DNA of 64,000 bases. Source: Strigamia acuminata (Eukaryota; Arthropoda; Chilopoda; Geophilomorpha; Linotaeniidae). Below the pieces are notes generated by a model. The model saw only the letters and a list, made by a program, of their open reading frames with translations, was not told the DNA's origin and did not search any database. The position numbers were made by a program, and so were the translations under genes. Within the stretch, counting starts at the first letter, position 1; every line of letters starts with the position of its first letter. Positions 21,001-29,800 of the stretch are shown here, piece after piece. Location: positions 4,774,001-4,838,000 of the forward strand of contig OX442315.1 of assembly GCA_949358305.1 (NCBI GenBank), given 5' to 3'.

Positions 21001-23741
21001 ATAAAATGATCACAAAACACATACAGTCTGTAATAATTCTAATTACTTTTTGAATAGATACAAGACTTAGTGCTGTAAGGTTGTATAGTAAATCAGCACC
21101 CTTTTTCAGAGGGAAATTTTCTTTATCTGTTAATATAAACTAATAAAAAGAAATTAGAATATCTCTGAGAATGACTATTTGTACTTTAATCGATGGATTT
21201 GAACATCTGTTTCCACGCTTGGATTTGTCAAATTTAAAGACCAATTGATTTTTTGGATTCGATAGTCGAACGTCTTGATCTATCAATAAAAAAGGAACAT
21301 TACTGGCAATTGCAAAGTAATCAATCAAATTGTCACGGTCCTGACATGAGACAGGTTAAGATTTCAAAATTTTCGCACATATTTTGCGACATTGTTTGTT
21401 TTTCCCATTTTTCTAGAAATAATTTTGATGTTATTTAAAACTATTGTAGAGTTTCGGGGTCATTGACACACGTTTCAGGGGGGGAGTCAGACTTGTGACG
21501 CTGGGGGGACCACCAGCGCACGTTGCAAGGGGAAATCGAACTCGTGATACTTGATGATCACCAGCGCGCGTTGCTTGAGGGGGGGGGGGGTCACCGGACG
21601 CTGCCGCCCCGTGACCACCCAGGCAAGGTAATTATTGTGAGCAGCCAATCAAGGCTGTCGTGGAAAGGGGGAGAAACCCTGGTTGTGTAAAATAAAGGGA
21701 CACTTGAGATATAGTTGTCAAAAAGCAAAGACGTGTTTCTTGTCTGCTGTTTTCATTTCAAACAACATTCAACGAAAGTTCACACTATTTTACCCCTTTT
21801 AATTTTCCATATTATTATTTTCTCTTTGTTTGTTTTATCCCATTTATCTATGCTTTTGCTTGGTTTTAGACATTTGTCTTGAGAATACTGCTACCAAATT
21901 AATTTATGTGCATTCAACTTGTGACCGCTTGGCCACCCACAGTGACCTGCATCACTCCACACACCACCCAGTAGCCCTAAGGACATCCCCCTTCGCGGGT
22001 AAACTGACCCAGTATAAGGAAGAAAGGAGCTGAGTGGTGTGGTGAGAAAAAGTTGAGCAGAGAGTGTGCTAGCAAGGGCAGTCGTGCCCGAGTAGACTCT
22101 GCTCTTCTCCCCATTCACCACTGTGACTCTCAGTAGCATGGCGATGTGCCTGCTGCAGCCTCCAGGAGCGGCTACATGTGTCGTACGAGTAAGTGCGACA
22201 GAATGTTCGTGTGTAACCGACCATGTCACTCACGGACTAAAGCCCTGTGTGTGACGGGGCGGTTGCTGATGTAGCATGCCTTATGGTACCGCCACACCGG
22301 ATAGATGGTAGACTCCGACGCCTAGACAACGGATTAATAGCCAAAACCCAACAATCTGGAGTCCCTGTCTCATTCTTTACATGGGTATGCGTCCCACTCA
22401 TGGTAACCAATCCCCAGGTCATCATGGAGAAGACCATACCAGGTCATAAACTCATTAGAAAATCTCCCTTTTGTCACCTGTTTTGGGCTATTTTACCCTG
22501 GAAAATAAACTGGCCTAAAACATGTGACCAAAGGTTTCTTAATTCACCAAATTACCCAAATTATTTATAATGATTTTTGCCTACAACAGAGAACAAGCTT
22601 TTGTCTCAGTTAGAAGATTTTGAAGTGTGACTTTATGGTGCGCCGCAACGCACGAGGCCTATTGGAAATTTTTGTCTATCTCTATCTCGATTTTTTAGGT
22701 CATTATAGGTCTAATCAGCACGTTTTTGGCACTTTTTCAATTTGGGGCATTTTTTCTTTGACTTGTGTCTACTTTAGAAAATTTAGTACAAAAGATTTGA
22801 GGAGTAGTCATCTTTAGACTAAACAAATGTTGCTCTACAAGTTTACAATTGGAAATTTCTGTCTATCTCTAACGGTTTCCGAGATAATTTTCAAATGACC
22901 TTGAAGGAACATTCCAAGGTCAAATTTCGGCCCACCCAACTTTAATACTTTACCATCATTGAATTAGATGCATTGTCAGCACTTTCAGAAATATTTAGTA
23001 GGGAACCAGACTTTTTGTTCACCCTGTATATTGGACCAATATTGGATTGTATACAATCCCAGAAAACTTGATTTTTTAAAACGATTATTTTACGTGGAAT
23101 TCACGACGTGACAAAATTATATTTTCTTACCAAGTGTCAAAACAATGCACAATCCAAAAGGAGAGAATGCGTGTTTCACTTTATTTTTTAGATTTTTAGA
23201 TTTATTCTAATATGAGAAAAGATAAATTAATTTCAGTTTGCTGAGAGACAGATTTGCCACTTACTTTCAGCGTGTGAATGCTCTCAACAATGTTACTTGT
23301 GTTCAACATGGACCACAACTTCAATGGGCTCACTTTGCTATCTCGACTGAACATAAACAGCGGCTCCATGCATGACACGGACATAATCGGTGGAATTATA
23401 CCTTCATCAATCTTTAAGGCGTATTCTGCAAACTCGGGAGTAGAGGTTGTGCACGCCACAACAGTTGGAAACTGAATGATGTTGTCTACTTGTGTGTACA
23501 CGTTGACAACCGATGGTTCAGACAAGTAGTAGGTTAATCGGTCGCAGATCAACGCTGTGCAGAGAAGCACGCTCACGGCGAGAACGGCGCTCCAAAAGAT
23601 GCGTAGAATCCAATTCGCTCCGCTGTTGTTTATCTTAGAGATGATTCTCAGGAAAGTGGCATTATTATTTCTAGACAAATTGTGGTTGCGCACCAATTGA
23701 TGGACTATCTTGCGGAACCGTGGTTTAAGTTTGCGAACCAT
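18084..23741 (-). CDS. DEG/ENaC gene B: concatenated two-module channel subunit
   Basis: Hand-spliced 11-exon model of 815 residues. Exons: 23265-23741, 23131-23206, 21185-21279, 21047-21139, 20881-20990, 19958-20807, 19814-19895, 18856-18938, 18687-18782, 18524-18630, 18084-18462. Module 1: TM1 about 45-68, FPTVVAC 91-97, FGLC 176-179, Cys-rich ectodomain, TM2 about 376-404 with filter GVS 385-387. A cytosolic linker 405-459 follows. Module 2: TM1 460-483, LPSLVVC 504-510, FGFC 586-589, ectodomain, TM2 about 784-808 with filter GLS 793-795 and a short tail. FP..V.C, FG.C, the C-x-C...C cluster before TM2 and G-x-S are DEG/ENaC hallmarks. Every junction keeps phase. The start MVRKLK was chosen because the paralogue C has MICKLK here with a stop upstream. 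Exon 9 has AA where paralogues have the acceptor AG, so B may be impaired. The ligand is unknown; a plasma-membrane cation channel is the family role. Confidence 0.8.
19019..19788. mobile_element. Long-arm foldback element F, copy 2, in intron 7 of gene B
   Basis: Begins CAGGGTGAACAAAAAGTC, ends with the inverse, with TA on both sides and arms of about 280 bp or more. The same intron of gene C (50578-50687) lacks it and reads tatatctttaaataag continuously, which gives the empty site. Confidence 0.8.
21445..21784. mobile_element. Probable solo LTR in intron 2 of gene B
   Basis: The 340-bp block starts TGTAGAG and ends TTCACA (TG...CA). It contains AATAAA at 21691-21696 and is bordered by CTAT at 21441-21444 and 21785-21788. 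It is GC-richer than its surroundings, with G-runs. It matches the form of a solo LTR left by LTR-LTR recombination, but no full-length relative is in the window. Confidence 0.55.
21916..22460 (+). repeat. Repeat family X, most complete copy, in intron 2 of gene B
   Basis: Forward copy running from gtgaccgcttggccacccac to about ggagaagaccataccagg. It was used here as the reference for the family. It has no coding potential. Confidence 0.65.
22650..23026. mobile_element. Long-arm foldback element F, truncated copy
   Basis: Retains a part of the centre and the right arm, ending in TTCACCCTG at 23026. The left arm is missing, so it cannot fold. It is in intron 2 of gene B. Confidence 0.7.
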
Positions 23742-24105
23742 AATGCCGTTGAGTCTTGGTTCAGCTCTATGGGAAACTAGATTTAGACACCCGTAAAAGC
23801 AAAATAAAGTTCCTCTTTCACCATACATAAATTTCCAAATTCCAACCTTCGACAACGGCTCTACTCGCTTCCAAAATTATGCAATCAAATGTGCTGAATA
23901 GAAGTGATTGTTCCAGTAATCACAATCATGTCCAAGTGATTAGAACTTTTATTCAAAAACAAAAAAACTACTTACTCGTCGACATATTTTGATGCAAAGA
24001 ACCAATGATAATGATATCGACGAATGTCACTTTTCTCATTTTAGGAGTAAATTTGAATCCCTACAGTTCAGCGGCACAATGTCATAGGACCCTGGTGCAA
24101 CACTT
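23742..24105. other. 5' flank of gene B
   Basis: A minus-strand ATGTCGACGA followed by GTAAGT near 23967-23980 could be a small upstream exon of gene B, but the matching stretch in gene C contains a stop, so I did not use it. Nothing else was recognised before the LTR element starts. Confidence 0.3.
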
Positions 24106-24777
24106 TGTCACGGGCAGGTTACCCACCCTTCTTTTTTATTCATTTCTAACTTAGACTGACCCAATCTTAAGTTTTCTTATTTTTTCCCAATCTTTCTTTT
24201 CATCTAACATCGATGAATCATCTCTAAATATATGCGCAGCCTCATTGCGCGCATCTTATTATTTCCAACAATTAACCTTATTTTATACCTTCCACCCCCT
24301 CACCCACTCCAATCGACCTGGTCACATGACTCATGTTTACCTGGTCGCTACTTTTATCCATAATACACACTGCTCATACTTCTCTCAACGAGTTAAGACC
24401 TCTTAGATTGAATTGAGTTTGTCAATCTTTCTTTCGCGCTTTAACACGCGCACCTTCTAATTTAACACTTAATAGCGCCTCTTTTTGCCCACCTTTTATC
24501 CCTTCGCATGCCTGTGACATCCTACGCCCACCCGCATATGAATATCACTGTGCATACTCATTCTTTTTAAACGTAAAGACCCACAACGTGAGATTGAGCC
24601 CGTCGAATATAAATAATGTGTGTTACAGCGAGTTAGGTTTATTCACCGTCCGATATCCGCATATGACGATGGCACAAACAGAGTAAATCTACGAACTTTG
24701 CCCGCTGAATTGCGCTAACATCACCTTGCGCGTAAATTCAGATCAAATCAATTAAACATCTAAGTTGATTCGTAACA
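24106..24777 (+). repeat. 5' LTR
   Basis: 672 bp, TGTCACGGGCAGG...CGTAACA. It contains pyrimidine-rich tracts and several GCGCA motifs. Its partner is 37913-38584. Confidence 0.93.
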
Positions 24778-24781
24778 AACA

Positions 24782-24799
24782 TGGCGAGCCTGACAGGAC
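24782..24799 (+). promoter_or_regulatory. Primer-binding site
   Basis: TGGCGAGCCTGACAGGAC begins 4 bp after the LTR. Its complement reads as a tRNA 3' end (CCA, discriminator G, acceptor strand CAGGCTC, then T-arm), best resembling a tRNA-Arg. The tRNA identity is tentative. A candidate 5' splice site, AAAAG|GTTAGT, follows at about 24831-24840 and may serve a spliced ORF3 message. Confidence 0.7.
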
Positions 24800-24881
24800 T
24801 CGCTCTCACCTATAAGGCTTAAACGCGCGAAAAGGTTAGTTTTTTGAGTTATTTATTTAATCATTTCACATTTTCTTCATC

Positions 24882-26852
24882 ATGTCGAGACAGTTGGGGG
24901 GTGACGGAATTCGTCCCGTTACGCGCGATCCATTTGATTTCAGTGAGTTAGAAATGGAGCAGGAATGGCAACAGTCCGAACGGAGGAGTGGTGTTCGCCG
25001 AGAAGAAGAAAGGGAATTTCGAGAGTGGCAGCAACACGACCAATTACGAAGAAATCGTATCGAACAACAGGAAACGCTTGTGAGTATTGCACCACAAAGG
25101 CCAGCCCCATCAAATCATATCACGACAATGGCTGTTGCAAATTCACGAGCGCAACCTCAAGTAAATTTTGCCACGTCAACACCCGCTGACTTTTTGGCGG
25201 CGCCATCTTTTTTCGATTCGACTCAGCCTAGAGCATTAGTAGACCCCGTCACATTAAATACGGAAGGTTTGCTGATGTCCGACTTGCGTAACCAATACTA
25301 TGCTCAAACACGAGGTCTAGTAAATGAGATTCGCGAAATATTCCAACAAGGCCCTCGCTCTCTACGAACAGGGACCGCACGGTCTCTAGACGGTGGATCC
25401 TCGCATGGCTCCATAAGAGTTAAAGGCACCTCGGCACCATATGATTTAGGACTTCCCACAGCACGTCTGCACCAAGTTCGGGAAGTTGAGCATCGAGGCC
25501 AGCAGACAAGAATGCCCGCACCAACTGCGCAAATTGTTTATACAACAACTACGCCGCCAATGCCGGCAGTGGCAACGATCTACACCCAGGCTCCATCACA
25601 GGAACCTGCTCAATTGGATTCAACAACACGAGCAAATCGAGATTTAATGAGCTCGATGCTATACTCCAAGATGGGATATCCTCGGGACAGATCTGACACC
25701 AAGGCAAAGTTGTCACTGCCGTCAGTAAGAGCGCAACATACAAGTAAAGATAAAAATTGTTTCAAGCCTGGGAAACCACCTTTGTTTGATCCAGATAAAG
25801 CCGATCTTGATTACATTAATCTTTTTCTTGCGCATTTGTACGCGCACATGTATTCTATGCAGGCCCCGGTGGATGAATATTTAAAAGTATTTGTCATTCA
25901 AGCAACGCGTGGAAGAGCGCAGCGATGGTGGCTATCGCTAAAACCAAAACCAAAAACATGGGAGGACTTTGAGATATTATTTCGACGAGCTTTCGCCATG
26001 AATTCGGCAGCGGCCAATGTGAAGCTATCCAAGCGAAAGCAACGAAATGGAGAATCTACGATGTCATTTTTAAGTGAGATTGTATATTATCTTCAAGTTG
26101 CAGGATATACCGACCCAGAGCTCCAATGGGAGAAAGCTCAGAATATGATGCAAACCGAGGTTGTTCATCTCTTGCGCGCATGGAACGTAAACTCGCTGGA
26201 CGAGGCGATCCAAAGAGGTAATGACATCGACAATCGTCTACAGCTGGACACCATTCGAGCAGACGAATACAAAGATCTGGGTATGGCTGATCAACGAATG
26301 CCCTCTCTGCGTGATGCGCAACGCCCCACAGTGCTCAAGGCTGCGGAGAAGTCCAAAGGAGACGATGATGTCAAATCTCTCGTGTCCCAGGACGTCAAAC
26401 GTTTTGCGAGGTATCGAAAACAATTCTTAATCGAGTTAGCTGCAGTGCAGGCGAGACCAGAGCAATCTCTACCTGCGCAGGAACCTGACTCGAGTAGCAG
26501 CAGTAGTGACACGGATGCTGAACTTGAAATTAAGAAGAGCACAGTCGCCGAGGCGGCTCAGAAAGCAACAATTAAAATAAATTTAGCTACTCTGACACCT
26601 CCAGCAGACGTCCCAAAGGACCATGTGTGCTCCACGTCAATTGTCACGTTTCCACCAGCGCCAAAACCACCATTAACCGTCAAATGTCCTGAGAAAGGTA
26701 CAGCCTGGAGGAAAACACCGAAGGATTGGTGGTATTTGGTAGATACAGCAACTTGGCATCCGTTGTGCCCCATATGTTACCAGCCATTTAGGAGACCGGA
26801 AAACTCCGAAGGCCTGAAGTTCGGGAAGCCGGTGGAACCAGGCCGCAAATGA
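24882..26852 (+). CDS. gag: Gag polyprotein
   Basis: 656 residues. The first ATG after the leader is used. Residues about 295-450 resemble the retrotransposon gag/capsid domain (ATRGRAQRWW..., MSFLSEIVYYLQ..., LLRAWNVNSLDEAIQRG). No CCHC knuckle is present. Instead the C-terminus has a small HPLCPICYQPF motif with one Cys pair. The N-terminal third is low-complexity, Gln/Pro-rich. The stop overlaps the pol start as ATGA, so Pol could be made by termination-reinitiation rather than by a long frameshift fusion. Expected role: RNA-packaging particle shell in the cytosol. Confidence 0.88.
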   Translation: MSRQLGGDGIRPVTRDPFDFSELEMEQEWQQSERRSGVRREEEREFREWQQHDQLRRNRIEQQETLVSIAPQRPAPSNHITTMAVANSRAQPQVNFATSTPADFLAAPSFFDSTQPRALVDPVTLNTEGLLMSDLRNQYYAQTRGLVNEIREIFQQGPRSLRTGTARSLDGGSSHGSIRVKGTSAPYDLGLPTARLHQVREVEHRGQQTRMPAPTAQIVYTTTTPPMPAVATIYTQAPSQEPAQLDSTTRANRDLMSSMLYSKMGYPRDRSDTKAKLSLPSVRAQHTSKDKNCFKPGKPPLFDPDKADLDYINLFLAHLYAHMYSMQAPVDEYLKVFVIQATRGRAQRWWLSLKPKPKTWEDFEILFRRAFAMNSAAANVKLSKRKQRNGESTMSFLSEIVYYLQVAGYTDPELQWEKAQNMMQTEVVHLLRAWNVNSLDEAIQRGNDIDNRLQLDTIRADEYKDLGMADQRMPSLRDAQRPTVLKAAEKSKGDDDVKSLVSQDVKRFARYRKQFLIELAAVQARPEQSLPAQEPDSSSSSSDTDAELEIKKSTVAEAAQKATIKINLATLTPPADVPKDHVCSTSIVTFPPAPKPPLTVKCPEKGTAWRKTPKDWWYLVDTATWHPLCPICYQPFRRPENSEGLKFGKPVEPGRK

Positions 26853-29800
26853 GTCGACCGGCCTTTCGCGCAAAACATCTGAAATCCAAACGACGCGCTT
26901 CACCTTTAATTAACTTGAAAGAGGACAATCCTTCACAGGTTAATTCAACAACATCTCCTACTGTTATTACTCTTTCAGAGTATAAACCTGTAAGTAGTGT
27001 TATTTCATCATCATCTTCCATCATCACCCCAGCTACAAGGGCGTCAGATCTGCAGACTGCCGTTCCTGAAGCTGTAAAGGAAGCATTGCCGAAATTAACA
27101 GATTTGCAACCTGTAATTTCGAAGAAAAACCCGAAAGTGACAATAGTGAGTAAAATTACTAAAACTTTACCAATAATTAAGTCTACTTCCAGTGCAACAA
27201 CGACTGAGGCTCCAAAGGAAGTGATCTCTCCCATGAAGGTATCTTTCGTAATGTTAACGCCAGAGGAACTTAAAGAAACTCAAGAACCCATCATTGAGAT
27301 AACGCACGGGGATCGTTTGTGCAAGAAAGCACCTTGCGTAAAGATTTCCTGGGCTAATGTAGCTTGTACTGCGCTTCTGGACTCAGGCGCACAAACGTGT
27401 GTAATGAGTGAGGACGTGTTCCAACAACTACACGAAAAAATGGGTTTGGACTTCGTGAATCTCCATGAGCGGGTGCAGGTCGCGTCTGGTGACATAGTGG
27501 ATTCCACCAAATCGATGCAGTTCGCTTTGCGCGCCCCAATAGGCATAATAAAATTCATTTGCATGGTTTTACCCGATGCCAAAATGGATATGCTTCTTGG
27601 ACGTGATTTCTGCACAGCGGCCGGAATCGACATCGACCATGCGAGACAGCAGTGGAGCATGGTGGGCTCAAATGAGATTCGCAAATTCATGACTTATGAA
27701 GAAGCAAAAAAGTCAGAGTCAATTCTGGTTTTGCCATTTGCGCCAGAAGAAACGCAGGATCCATCCAACCCACCGGCGGCCATTAGTGAGATCGTTCCGA
27801 CGAAAATACTAAGGAAACCGGATCCGGTGAGTGAAATTAACTGCCTCCTCCTGGCGCATAGACCCTTGCAACAAGAAATATTCGAGTATCCACATGACGA
27901 TGCGCAGTATCGAGTTAAACAAGTTCGACATCGTGCGCAACGCGAATGGTCAAATATTTGGTCCCCAAAGAGGAAAGAAACTTCTAAAATTTCCTCCAAT
28001 TCAAAAAAGACAATTTCACGTAAATTAACTTTGAGTCAGTTCCGACGATTACGACGTTTACGACGAAAAATCAATGTTATTCGTCCAATTGCCAAACAAC
28101 TCGTTGCGCAACGTGCTAAAGACATCAATGCCAAGAAGGAGTCGATAATCAACATCTTTTCGACTGCGCAACCTGACAATGGTGGGAATAACTCTAAACT
28201 GAACATTAATGACATTAATTTTCTGCAGTACCAACCCAGTGCAGATCCGACCGATTTGGATTGGATTTACCACCAGTTGTGGAATAAATTAACAGTGCCT
28301 CAGATAAAACTATTAATTAAAACATTGCAGCCCATTTCACAAATATTTCGTGAAGAAATTGGTTTATGTAATAACACCGAGTACGAGGTGAACCTGAAAC
28401 CGGATTTTCGTCCAATTCATGTCCCTGTGCGCCCGGTAAACCCTGCGAAAAAGGCGATAATTGATAAATATATCGACAAAAAGCTGCAACAAGGTATTAT
28501 TCGGCGATCCCAAAGTGATTGCGCCGTTGCTCCAGTCGTCGTACCCAAGAAGACAGGCGAATGGAGAACTGCTATGGATTTTCGCCCCATTAATGCGCAA
28601 ACAATTCCGGACGTTTACCCACTTCCGGACATTGATAACATCTTTGCCTATTTGGGAGGTGCGCATTGGTTTTCAATAATCGACGGACGCGAAGCTTTCC
28701 ATCAGATCGGCGTGCGCAAAGGTGACGAACGGTATTTAGCTTTTATAACACATCGAGGTTTATTCGAATATGTGCGCATGCCTTTCGGACCTATTAACGG
28801 ACCCGCTACACTCCAACGAGCGATGAATAAGACTCTCGCGAAGTATCTTTACAAATTTGTATTTGTGTATATTGATGACGTGATTATTTTTAGCCGAACT
28901 TTCGAGGAACACGTGCAACATTTGCGCCTCGTTTTAGAGGAATTGTTCAACGCTGGATTCACCATGAACGCCAACAAGACTGAGCTTTGTCAAAAAAGAC
29001 TCGAGGTTTTGGGACACATCGTGGAATCTGGCCAGATTACACCAAATCCAAAGAAAGTGGTGGCTATTCAAAATTATCCCGCGCCAACTAGTTTGCGCGA
29101 ATTACAACGATTTAAAGGCATGGTAGGTTATTACCAATCATTCATAGCAAATTTTTCCAAAATTAGCGAAGTTTTCCGACCATTGCTTAAAAAGGACGCA
29201 ATTTGGATTTGGACAGATGCGCAGCAATTAGCGTTCGAATATCTGAAAGACCAGATTGCGATACCGACACTGAAAAGACGTTTTCCCAGTTGGAAAAAAC
29301 CATTTATACTGCAGACCGATGCTAGTTATTCTGGATTAGGTGCTGCCTTAATGCAACTTAACGATGAAGGTGTGAGAATTCCTATCGCATTTGCCTCTCG
29401 TGCATTAAACAGCGCTGAAAAGAACTATAAAGTAACCGAAATCGAATGTTTGGCCGCGGTTTGGGGTGTCAAACGCTTTCGTGCATACCTCGAGATGATG
29501 CCATTCTACCTCGAGAGCGACCATCAATCTCTTAAGTGGTTATTTCAGCAAAGGGAACCAACTGGACGTTTAGCCCGTTGGGTATTATCGTTAAGTGATT
29601 ATAAATTCACGTTTTTGCACTGCTCAGGATGCAAAAATAAGGTAGCGGATGCACTAAGTCGAGCTCCTGTCGACCCACCTGAAGTCGACGATGAGGATGA
29701 TAGCCCGGAGGTCGACGAGGCGTGCTACCTTGCCTATTTTGATGATTGTAACGAGTGGCCTGCACTTAATATCATCAAGGAATTGCCAAAAGACATTAAT

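Noticed and set aside
22247-22570. 107-codon ORF in repeat X
   Set aside because: Lies within a noncoding dispersed repeat, and other copies do not keep the frame.
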